From PALSA-1004 sp046715035 (GTDB taxonomy: Bacteria > Pseudomonadota > Gammaproteobacteria > Burkholderiales > SG8-41): a DNA stretch of 18,622 nucleotides. Below are positions 8,613 to 15,370 of the stretch, piece by piece. Both the position numbers and the translations under genes were made by a program. Location of the stretch: contig JBKJZR010000213.1 in the NCBI GenBank assembly GCA_046715035.1, positions 1 through 18,622 on the forward strand, in the 5' to 3' direction. The notes beneath the pieces are model-generated. The model did no database searches and was not told where the DNA came from. It worked only from the letters and a program-made list of their open reading frames with translations. How positions within the stretch are numbered: the stretch's first letter is position 1; each line of letters opens with the position of its first letter.

Positions 8613-8624
8613 ATTGTTGACAAT
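8613..8624. promoter_or_regulatory. Palindrome ATTGTTGACAAT overlapping the tctC -35 box, GntR-like operator candidate
   Basis: ATTGT and ACAAT are exact inverted arms around TG. The core TTGTNNACAA is the form of site bound by many GntR/FadR-type repressors. It covers the -35 hexamer of the tctC promoter, so binding would block transcription. No regulator gene is present in the window to test the pairing. Confidence 0.4.
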
Positions 8625-8644
8625 ATATCGACAGTGCGTATGAT
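8617..8644 (+). promoter_or_regulatory. Sigma-70-type promoter for the first tctC gene
   Basis: A perfect TTGACA (8617-8622), a 16-bp spacer and TATGAT (8639-8644) form a strong-looking promoter. Transcription would start near 8651, giving a leader of about 80 nt before the ATG at 8730. Confidence 0.6.
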
Positions 8645-8729
8645 TTTCAACGAGCGAAACACTTGTGCGTCGCCGCGGAAAATCAGTAATGGCGACGCGC
8701 TCCGGATTGTTTTCGAGGAGGAGCACCGC

Positions 8730-9701
8730 ATGATTCTGCGTTACGTGCTGACAGCCGTGCTCGTGGCGGGCATGGCGCACGCCCCGGCCCAAGCCCAAGC
8801 CCAGAGCTTTCCGAGCCGCGCGATCCGGCTCATCACGCCATTTCCTCCCGGCGCGACCACCGATACGCTCTCGCGGCTCGTCTGCGCCAAGCTGAACGAG
8901 AGCTGGGGCCAGCCGTGTCTGGTGGACAACCGTCCGGGCGCCGCCGGCCTGATCGGCACGGAGCTCGCTGCGAAGAGCCCGCCAGACGGCTACACGCTGG
9001 TCAACGTCATTTCCAGCCACGTAATCCAGCATCTGCTGCATAAAAAGATCTCATTCCATCCGCTGAACGATTTCGTTCCCGTGATAGGGCTCGCGCAGAC
9101 ACCCAACCTATTGGTCATCCACCCGTCGCTGCCGCCGAAAAACCTCAAGCAGTTCGTCGCTTTCGCGCGGTCGCGCAACGGCGAGCTCGTATACGCCAGC
9201 GCCGGCAGGGGCGCGAGCAGTCACATAACCGCCGAGCTCTTCAAGGTCGTGACCGGTGTGCAGATGGAGCACGTCCCCTACAAGGGCGGGGCGCCGGCGA
9301 TGATGGACCTGATCGGGGGACAGATACCGGCGAACATGGCTGCTTTTCTGACAGCGTTGCCGCATGTCCAGTCGGGCAAGGCCCGCGCAATCGTCGTTAC
9401 CAGCGCACAGCGCCACAAGCAGCTGCCCGACACCCCGACCATGATCGAGTCTGGCTACCCGGGCTTCGAGCAAAACGAATGGTGGGTCCTGCTCGCGCCG
9501 AGCGGCACGCCGCGGGACGTCGTGGTCAAGCTCAATACCGAGATTCAGCGCATCATGGCACTGCCGGACGTCAAGGAGCGCTTCATCGCCCTGGGCCTCG
9601 AGTACATCGGCGGCCCGCCCGAGCAGCTCGCGGCCTTCCTCAAGTCCGAAACGACGAAGGCCAACAAAGCGATGCAGGCCGCAGGGGTAAAACCCGAGTA
9701 A
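8730..9701 (+). CDS. TctC/Bug-family periplasmic solute-binding protein (tripartite tricarboxylate transporter type)
   Basis: This 323-aa protein begins with a signal peptide, MILRYVLTAVLVAGMAHA, cleaved near AQA (about residue 24). Bug family marks follow: PSRAIRLITPFPPGATTD (28-45), VDNRPGAAG (65-73), the KSPPDGYTL loop (82-90), HVPYKGGAPAMMDLIGGQI, and YPGFEQNEWWVLLAPSGTP. Bug proteins bind carboxylates such as tricarboxylates, dicarboxylates or aromatic acids in the periplasm, usually through two ordered waters. ATG 8730 is preferred to the longer frame starting at 8547, because GAGGAGGAG lies 7-15 nt upstream and the signal peptide begins there. No tctA or tctB membrane subunit is nearby, a common situation for Bug genes in Burkholderiales. 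It is divergent from the IlvD/Edd gene and co-directional with the PrpD-like gene. Confidence 0.93.
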   Translation: MILRYVLTAVLVAGMAHAPAQAQAQSFPSRAIRLITPFPPGATTDTLSRLVCAKLNESWGQPCLVDNRPGAAGLIGTELAAKSPPDGYTLVNVISSHVIQHLLHKKISFHPLNDFVPVIGLAQTPNLLVIHPSLPPKNLKQFVAFARSRNGELVYASAGRGASSHITAELFKVVTGVQMEHVPYKGGAPAMMDLIGGQIPANMAAFLTALPHVQSGKARAIVVTSAQRHKQLPDTPTMIESGYPGFEQNEWWVLLAPSGTPRDVVVKLNTEIQRIMALPDVKERFIALGLEYIGGPPEQLAAFLKSETTKANKAMQAAGVKPE

Positions 9702-9756
9702 CAAGAAGCAGCACGTCCATCACGGGTGCCGCGCGCCGCAACACATCGCTTCGGTT

Positions 9757-9795
9757 CAACAGTCACCCGCAACCCGCAAGCGGGATCCAGGCGCG
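9757..9795. repeat. Degenerate palindromic repeat (related to family B) between tctC and prpD-like genes
   Basis: AGTCACCCGC followed by CCCGC, AA, GCGGG and ATCCAGG resembles the GTCAxxCCCGC...GCGGGAATCCAG variant of family B. The core stem is only 5 bp. The rest of the 154-bp gap holds no evident promoter. Confidence 0.45.
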
Positions 9796-9855
9796 ACCTG
9801 CGCCCGAAGAAAACCTCACGCGGCAACCGATCGAATTTCTCAAACGGACGGTCAC

Positions 9856-11220
9856 ATGGATGAGATCACCGAAAAGCTCGCGAGTTATGCGACCACGCTG
9901 CGCTACGAGCAGCTCACGCCGAACGCGATACGCGTCAGCGAGAAGCTGCTCCTCGATACCTTAGGCTGCACGATAGGCGGTTATCACAGCGAGTCCGCGC
10001 AGATTGCACGGCGCCTTGCGTCGCGCAGCAGCAGCGTGCCGCCGGCACGCGTGCTGGGAACGGGCGCGCTCACTTCGATCGAGGCCGCCGCATTCGCCAA
10101 TGGCGTCATGGCCCGCTACCTCGACTTCAACGACACCTTTATGTCGCAGGAGGTCGCTCATCCGAGCGACATGATCCCGGCGATCCTCGCTGTTGGCGAT
10201 GCCTACCACGCGAGCGGCAAGGACGTGTTGCTCGCCATCGTGACGGCATACGAAGTGTTCGCAGGATTCGCGGACGTGTGCTCGTTGTGGGACAAGGGCT
10301 GGGACCATGGCCTTTACATCGGCTTCGGCGTCACCGCCGGCGTTGGGCAGCTGCTGCAGTTGACGCACGAACAGATGGGCAACGCGATAGCACTGACGAG
10401 TGCGCCGAACATTCCCACGCGGCAGACGCGCAGCGGCGCGCTCACGATGTGGAAAGGCTGCGCGGCGCCCGCGGCTGCCCGCGCGGCGATCTTTGCAGCG
10501 CAGCTCGCGCAGGAGGGCATGACCGGGCCATCGGCAGCTTTCGTCGGACGCCACGGCATCTGGGATCAGGTGACCGGCCCATTCGAGCTGGGCGCGTTCG
10601 GTGGCAACGCGACGCCATTCGCAGTAGAGCGCAGCGGCATCAAGTTCTTTCCGACGGAGTATCACTCCCAGGTTCCGCTCGGACTGATCCTCAAGCTGCG
10701 CGAAAAAGTCGCGGTCGAGGACATCGACGCCGTTCACGTCGAGACTTATCACTTCACCTACAGCGAGATCGGCAGCGAGCCCGAGAAATGGCGCCCGACC
10801 ACGCGCGAAACCGCCGATCACAGCCTTCCCTACATGCTCGCCGCGGCGCTGAGCGACGGCGGGATTTCGGTTGAATCTTTCAGCGAGCAGCGCATCCGCG
10901 ACCCGCAACTGCCGTCACTCATGGACCGCATCAGGATCAGCGAAAACGAAGAATTCACCCGCAAGTCTCCTGCCTCCATGGAGTGCCGCATAGAGATCAC
11001 GACGAAAGGTGGCGCGCGCCATGTCGCGGCGGGTAGTTACCCCAAAGGCCACGCCAGGGATCCGATGAGCGACGCGGAGGTCGAACAGAAATTCAAGGGG
11101 TTGTGCCGCGGCATCGTGACGGAAGATCGCTGCGCATCCATCCAGAATGCGGTGTGGGCGCTCGAGGCAACGCGCGACATCGGCGAATTGCTGGGGCTGG
11201 TTCGCATAGAGAACAAGTGA
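9856..11220 (+). CDS. MmgE/PrpD-family protein (2-methylcitrate dehydratase-like)
   Basis: The 454-aa length and the motif order fit MmgE/PrpD: the N-terminal helical domain with LLLDTLGCTIGGYH (31-44), AAFANGVMARYLDFNDTF (78-95), HPSDMIPAILAVGDAYHASG (102-121), then FGVTAGVGQLL, MWKGCAAPAAARAA and the small C-terminal domain from about residue 270 (KFFPTEYHSQ onward). Family members dehydrate 2-methylcitrate, decarboxylate cis-aconitate or epimerise iminodisuccinate, all on polycarboxylates. Without prpB or prpC beside it, a propionate role is unlikely. With a Bug protein upstream, it more likely handles an imported carboxylate. ATG 9856 is the family start but has a weak Shine-Dalgarno sequence. 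The protein is cytoplasmic. Confidence 0.9.
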   Translation: MDEITEKLASYATTLRYEQLTPNAIRVSEKLLLDTLGCTIGGYHSESAQIARRLASRSSSVPPARVLGTGALTSIEAAAFANGVMARYLDFNDTFMSQEVAHPSDMIPAILAVGDAYHASGKDVLLAIVTAYEVFAGFADVCSLWDKGWDHGLYIGFGVTAGVGQLLQLTHEQMGNAIALTSAPNIPTRQTRSGALTMWKGCAAPAAARAAIFAAQLAQEGMTGPSAAFVGRHGIWDQVTGPFELGAFGGNATPFAVERSGIKFFPTEYHSQVPLGLILKLREKVAVEDIDAVHVETYHFTYSEIGSEPEKWRPTTRETADHSLPYMLAAALSDGGISVESFSEQRIRDPQLPSLMDRIRISENEEFTRKSPASMECRIEITTKGGARHVAAGSYPKGHARDPMSDAEVEQKFKGLCRGIVTEDRCASIQNAVWALEATRDIGELLGLVRIENK

Positions 11221-11308
11221 ACGCCGCCGGCAACGCCCGGCCGTGCGTCATGCGCCGATTGCGCACTTCGGGACTTCGACCGCAAGCATGCGTCGACCGC
11301 GCGGCGCG

Positions 11309-11338
11309 TTGACGCGCGGCGATAGCGCCCTCTAGAAT
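11309..11338 (+). promoter_or_regulatory. Sigma-70-type promoter for the sulfatase operon
   Basis: TTGACG (11309-11314), an 18-bp spacer and TAGAAT (11333-11338) precede the operon. Transcription would begin near 11345, just ahead of the palindrome at 11352-11377. Confidence 0.55.
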
Positions 11339-11351
11339 CGGCGGAAATCCC

Positions 11352-11377
11352 GCCGCGGCGTCGATCGACGCCGCGGC
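11352..11377. promoter_or_regulatory. Perfect 26-bp palindrome in the operon leader
   Basis: The half-site GCCGCGGCGTCGA is followed directly by its exact reverse complement, centred on TCGATCGA, with no mismatch. It lies 7-33 bp past the predicted transcription start and ends 22 bp before the rraA-like TTG start. It could be a repressor operator or, in RNA, a stem that affects initiation. It has no T tract, so it is not a standard terminator. Confidence 0.6.
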
Positions 11378-11399
11378 ATCCACGCAAAGGAATCCGCAA

Positions 11400-12128
11400 T
11401 TGCCCAAGAGCACTATCGGCAAGCTGCTGCCGGAGGCGATCCGCATGCTCGAATTGCCGCGCCTGCCCGCCAGCATTATCGACGGATACCAGGCGCTCAC
11501 CGATCTCACCGGCACGATCTCGGACGCATTCGACGAGCTCGGCATCGTTGGCGTCATCTCCGCTTACGAGCTGCCGCCCGTGACGAGCGGCGTGCGCATC
11601 GTCGGCCCTGCGCTCACGGTACGCAACATCCGGCACGCGGCGCAAATCCACAAGGCCGCGCAAGACAAGGTCAGCGGCCAGGGCGAAACCGAGGCGCACA
11701 ATCTCGCCGAGCCCGGCGACGTGCTGGTCATCGAAGGAGTGATGGGCTGCTCGAACATGGGCGGGCAGTCCGCTACTATGGGCAGGCGCCAGGGCGAACT
11801 CGGCGCCATCGTCGACGGCACGCTGCGCGACCCGGACCAGTACCGCACGATGGGCTGGCCGGTGTGGTGCCGGGGGTTTACGCCGATTACCGGCAAGTGG
11901 CGCATGCAGACCGTCGAAGTGAACGGCACCGTGCAGATCGGAGACGTCGCCGTGCGCCCGGGGGATTTGGTGTGTGCCGACGAAGCGGGCGTGTGTTTCG
12001 TGCCGCACGCGCGCGCCGAGGAGGTGCTGGCTGTCGCGCGCAGGATCGACGCCGGCGACACCAAACGCAAGAACGACATCGAACAGGGAGTTTCAGTGGC
12101 CGACATCGTACAGCGCAAATACAAATGA
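11400..12128 (+). CDS. RraA-family aldolase/lyase (HMG/CHA aldolase-like)
   Basis: This 242-aa protein has the RraA alpha/beta fold signatures: GTISDAFDELGIVGVI (38-53), VGPALTVRNIRHA, EPGDVLVIEG (104-113) and GAIVDGTLRDPDQY (135-148). The class II pyruvate-aldolase motif G-X20-R-D is met by G122, R143 and D144. Such enzymes cleave 4-hydroxy-4-methyl-2-oxoglutarate or 4-carboxy-4-hydroxy-2-oxoadipate to pyruvate or oxaloacetate products. Other RraA-like proteins decarboxylate oxaloacetate or bind RNase E, but the classic RNase E inhibitor is shorter (about 160 aa). TTG 11400 is the likely start, with AAAGGAA 9-15 nt upstream. The stop overlaps the next ATG (ATGA), so it is translationally coupled to a sulfatase. 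It is first gene of the operon and its probable carbon-cleavage step. Confidence 0.85.
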   Translation: MPKSTIGKLLPEAIRMLELPRLPASIIDGYQALTDLTGTISDAFDELGIVGVISAYELPPVTSGVRIVGPALTVRNIRHAAQIHKAAQDKVSGQGETEAHNLAEPGDVLVIEGVMGCSNMGGQSATMGRRQGELGAIVDGTLRDPDQYRTMGWPVWCRGFTPITGKWRMQTVEVNGTVQIGDVAVRPGDLVCADEAGVCFVPHARAEEVLAVARRIDAGDTKRKNDIEQGVSVADIVQRKYK

Positions 12129-13579
12129 AGCCCACCAACCTCATCGTCATTCTCTCCGACGAGCACAACAAGCGCGTGACGGGCTGTTACGGCCATCCGC
12201 TGATCCAGACGCCGAACCTCGACCGGCTTGCGGCGCGCGGCACGCGCTTCACTTCCGCTTACACGAACTGCCCGATTTGCGTGCCGGCGCGCGCGAGCTT
12301 CGCGACGGGTCAGTACGTGCACAAGACGCGCTGCTGGGACAATGCGCTCGCCTACCGCGGCACGCCGCCGAGCTGGGGCCATCGGCTGATGGCGCAGGGC
12401 CACCGCGTGACGTCGATCGGCAAGCTGCACTATCAGGATTCGGACCCGCGCCGCAACGGGTTCGACGAGGAGATCCTGCCGCTGCATATCGTCAACGGCG
12501 TCGGCGATCTGCTGGGACTGATCCGCGACGAGCTGCCGGTGCGGGCGGGCGCAAAAAAGCTCGGTCCGGAAGCAGGCCGCGGCGAGTCGGAATACACGAA
12601 ATACGACCGCGACATCGCGGAGCACACCGTGCAGTGGCTGAAGAACGAAGCCCCGAAGCACAGCGCCAAGCCGTGGATGCTCTACGTCGGCTTCGTCTCG
12701 CCGCATTTTCCGCTGATCGCGCCCGCGCCCTTCTACGACCTGTATGACGGGCAGGACCTGCCGTGGCCGCTTATGTACGACGCCGGCGAGCGCCCGCGCC
12801 ATCCGTTCACCGACGCGATGCGGGGCTGCCTGTGCTACGACGAGGAATTCGACGCGCCGATGGTGCGGCGCGCGCTCACGGCCTACTGCGGGCTAGTCTC
12901 GTTTCTCGACGACAACATCGGCAGGATACTTGCCACCCTCGATGACACGGGGCTCGCCGGTGAAACGCGCGTCGTCTATTCGTCCGACCACGGCGACAAC
13001 CTCGGCGCCCGCGGCATGTGGGGCAAGTCGACGATGTACGAGGAATCGGCCGGTATCCCGATGATCATGGCGGGCCCGAACGTGCCGCACGCGAACGTGT
13101 GCCATGCGCCGGTCACGCTTGCCGATGCATTTCAGACCGTGCTGCATTCGGTCGGCGCGCGTCCCGAGCCGGAGGATGCGCAATTGCCCGGCCATTCGCT
13201 GCTCGACATCGCGCAGGGGTACGTGCCCCGGCGCACCATCCTCTCGGAATACCACGCCGCGGGCGCCATCACCGGGTCGTACATGATCCGCCACGGAAAG
13301 TATAAGTACATCCACTATGTGGGCATGCCGCCCATGCTGTTCGACCTGGCCGCGGATCCCGATGAGCGCATCGACCTCGGCCGCTCGCCTGGCCATGCCG
13401 CGGTGGTCGCGGAATGCGATGCCGCACTGCGCAGCGTCGTCGATCCCGAAGCGGTCGACAAACTGGCAAAAGCGGACCAGGCACAGCGCATCGCCGAAGT
13501 CGGCGGCAAGGAATCCATCCTCAAGCGCGGCACTTTTCGCTATTCGCCGCCGCCGGGATCCAAAGCTGCCTATTATTAG
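12125..13579 (+). CDS. Type I sulfatase (formylglycine-dependent, Cys-type), first copy
   Basis: This 484-aa alkaline-phosphatase-superfamily sulfatase carries the formylglycine signature C52-V-P-A-R56 followed by T61-G62. Supporting active-site residues are D12 (LSDEHN), K100 and H102 (IGKLHY), H194 (VSPHFP), D288-H289 (SSDHGDN) and K301 (WGKSTMYEE). The C-terminal LFDLAADPDERIDL is the standard sulfatase ending. No signal peptide is present, so it acts in the cytoplasm on an imported sulfate ester. CYGH and EYHAAG resemble choline-sulfatase and aryl-sulfatase relatives; phosphonate monoester hydrolases share the motif and are an alternative. ATG 12125 overlaps the rraA-like stop by 4 nt. 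It needs an FGE-type maturase encoded elsewhere. Confidence 0.92.
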   Translation: MKPTNLIVILSDEHNKRVTGCYGHPLIQTPNLDRLAARGTRFTSAYTNCPICVPARASFATGQYVHKTRCWDNALAYRGTPPSWGHRLMAQGHRVTSIGKLHYQDSDPRRNGFDEEILPLHIVNGVGDLLGLIRDELPVRAGAKKLGPEAGRGESEYTKYDRDIAEHTVQWLKNEAPKHSAKPWMLYVGFVSPHFPLIAPAPFYDLYDGQDLPWPLMYDAGERPRHPFTDAMRGCLCYDEEFDAPMVRRALTAYCGLVSFLDDNIGRILATLDDTGLAGETRVVYSSDHGDNLGARGMWGKSTMYEESAGIPMIMAGPNVPHANVCHAPVTLADAFQTVLHSVGARPEPEDAQLPGHSLLDIAQGYVPRRTILSEYHAAGAITGSYMIRHGKYKYIHYVGMPPMLFDLAADPDERIDLGRSPGHAAVVAECDAALRSVVDPEAVDKLAKADQAQRIAEVGGKESILKRGTFRYSPPPGSKAAYY

Positions 13580-13594
13580 ACATGGCAAGCAACC

Positions 13595-14365
13595 GTGTTT
13601 CCCGCCCGCATCTCGCTCGTAACCTACAATATCTGGCTCACGGAGCGCTGGCAGGTACGTGCCCCAGCGCTGCGCAGGTTTCTCGAGGTTTTCGATCCAG
13701 ATATCCTGTGCTTGCAGGAGCTGCAGTCGGCATCGCGCGCTTTGATCGACGCAACGCTCCCGCATCATCGGCGGGTCGACGATCCATTGCGCGGCTGGAC
13801 GACTGAAGGAAATATCTACTGGCGTGACTCGCTGTTTGAACGCGTTGAGCACGGTGCCGAGGATGTCGGCCTCAAGAATGTCGAGCGCCGTTTGTTCTGG
13901 GTGCGTTTACGAATCCGCGCCCTCGAGCGCGAGATGCTGGTGGGTACCGCGCACCTGACGAGCCAGAACGACGTCGAGGAGCGTGCCACCGGGGTATCGC
14001 CGCGCGTCAAAGAGACCCGCGGCATCATCAGTGCGCTGCAGCGGCTCAATAAGCCCGGTGAGCCCGGGTTTTTCATGGGTGATATGAACGACGCGGTCCA
14101 TCCGCCGCGCATGCTGCATGACGCAGGCTATGTGAGCTGCTTTGCCGCGCTCGGCATTCAAAATCCTCCCACGCTCCACTGCTACCCGACCGCTAATATC
14201 CAACCCGGCGAGCGCATGGTCAATCACGGCATAGACTGGCTCGTGGCGAATGCGCAGGCGCGCGCGATATCGGCTGGCGTACCGCATTTTTACTTTGCAG
14301 ACGCGGCGCCTTCCGATCATTGGCCGGTGCACGCGGTATACGAAATTGCCGAGGCCAGGCCATAG
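13595..14365 (+). CDS. Endonuclease/exonuclease/phosphatase (EEP, DNase I-like) family hydrolase
   Basis: This 256-aa protein shows the complete EEP catalytic set: N12 (VTYNIW), E42 (DILCLQE), H120 (GTAHL), D163 and N165 (GDMND), D214 (IDW) and the terminal SDHWPV with D241-H242. Family members hydrolyse phosphodiester or phosphate bonds with Mg in DNA, RNA, sphingomyelin, inositol phosphates or small esters. No signal peptide is seen, so it is cytoplasmic. The best start is GTG 13595, giving VFPARISLVTYNIW, although its Shine-Dalgarno sequence is weak; the ATG at 13582 is out of frame. It lies 15 bp after the first sulfatase and 1 bp before the next gene, so it belongs to the operon. A role on a phosphorylated or nucleotide-linked intermediate is speculative. 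Confidence 0.85.
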   Translation: MFPARISLVTYNIWLTERWQVRAPALRRFLEVFDPDILCLQELQSASRALIDATLPHHRRVDDPLRGWTTEGNIYWRDSLFERVEHGAEDVGLKNVERRLFWVRLRIRALEREMLVGTAHLTSQNDVEERATGVSPRVKETRGIISALQRLNKPGEPGFFMGDMNDAVHPPRMLHDAGYVSCFAALGIQNPPTLHCYPTANIQPGERMVNHGIDWLVANAQARAISAGVPHFYFADAAPSDHWPVHAVYEIAEARP

Positions 14366-14366
14366 C

Positions 14367-15248
14367 GTGTGCAAGCGGCGCCAATACGCAGGCTATCCGG
14401 TGCGAGCACTCTGCTGCGTGCTCGCAGCGGCGCCGGCGCCTCTCGCGATTGCTGCGGATACTTACCCCAGCCGCCCGATTCGTTTCCTCGTTCCGAGCCC
14501 GCCCGGCGGCTCGCCCGACATCCTCGCGCGCATTGTCGGCAGCAGACTCACCGAGCAGATGGGCCATCAAGTCGTCGTCGACACCCGCGCCGGCGCGAGC
14601 GGCATGATCGGCATCGAGCTCGCGAAGCACGCGATTCCCGACGGCTACACGATCGTACTCGCCACGACTACGTTGTTCGCATCGCTGCCTGCGCTCAAAT
14701 CCGATCTGCCCTACGACCCGGATCGCGACTTCACGGCGCTGACGCGCATCGCGTCGGTCGCCAACGTGGCTACCGTGCATTCGGGCCTGGGTGTCAGCAC
14801 TGTGCCCGAGCTCGTCAGGCTCGCCAAAGCGAAACCCGGCCAGCTCAATTACGGTTCTGCGGGCAACGGCTCGCCGGCGCACCTGGCCGGCGCGATGCTG
14901 AACGTGCTGGCGGGCGTCGATACCGTCCACGTTCCATATAAAGGCGCGGCGCAGGCGCTGAGCGACGTCATCGCCGGACAATTGCAGATCCTGATCACTT
15001 CGCCGCTGGTGGCGATGCCGCATGCCAAAGGCGGCCGCATCAGGGTGCTCGCCACGACCGGCGCCAGACCCGATCCGCTCCTGCCTGAGCTGCCGACCGT
15101 TGCGCAAACAGTGCCGGGCTACGAAATCACGCAGTGGTGGGGCGTCGCCGTGCCGGCGAAGACGCCCCCGGCGATTGCGAAAAAGCTGCATGCGGAGATC
15201 GTCAAGGCGCTGGCGACACCCGGGGTGCGTGAACTGCTCGCCAAGTAG
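14367..15248 (+). CDS. TctC/Bug-family solute-binding protein, truncated by an in-frame amber codon
   Basis: From GTG 14367 the product has a signal peptide (n-region CKRRQYAGYPVR, core ALCCVLAAAPAPLAIAA) and Bug motifs: YPSRPIRFLVPSPPGGSPDI, VDTRAGASG, HAIPDGYTI, HVPYKGAAQALSDVIAGQL and YEITQWWGVAVPAKTP. It ends at 293 aa with RELLAK and TAG at 15246-15248. Beyond the TAG the same frame continues GAIAQPEAPAEFVAFM and KAERTRIGILGKKAGIKLD to TGA 15354-15356, exactly the missing Bug C-terminus. The paralogue at 16865 has SAQG here, so TAG stands where CAG (Gln) is expected. Full length would be 329 aa. The loss of 35 residues (two C-terminal helices) probably destabilises the protein unless the codon is suppressed. 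The GTG lies 1 bp after the EEP stop. Confidence 0.88.
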   Translation: MCKRRQYAGYPVRALCCVLAAAPAPLAIAADTYPSRPIRFLVPSPPGGSPDILARIVGSRLTEQMGHQVVVDTRAGASGMIGIELAKHAIPDGYTIVLATTTLFASLPALKSDLPYDPDRDFTALTRIASVANVATVHSGLGVSTVPELVRLAKAKPGQLNYGSAGNGSPAHLAGAMLNVLAGVDTVHVPYKGAAQALSDVIAGQLQILITSPLVAMPHAKGGRIRVLATTGARPDPLLPELPTVAQTVPGYEITQWWGVAVPAKTPPAIAKKLHAEIVKALATPGVRELLAK

Positions 15249-15370
15249 GGCGCGATCGCGCAGCCCGAAGCGCCGGCGGAGTTCGTCGCCTTCATGAAGG
15301 CCGAGCGCACGCGCATCGGCATTCTCGGCAAAAAGGCGGGCATCAAGCTCGATTGATGAGGACTTGCCGC

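Noticed and set aside
11564..12802. Long minus-strand open frame opposite the RraA-like and sulfatase genes (412 codons)
   Set aside because: It spans two well-identified plus-strand genes and has Arg/Ala/His-rich shadow composition and no recognisable motif.
12893..13852. Minus-strand open frame opposite the sulfatase and EEP genes (319 codons)
   Set aside because: It is the antisense shadow of the sulfatase C-terminus and the EEP N-terminus, both of which have clear catalytic motifs.
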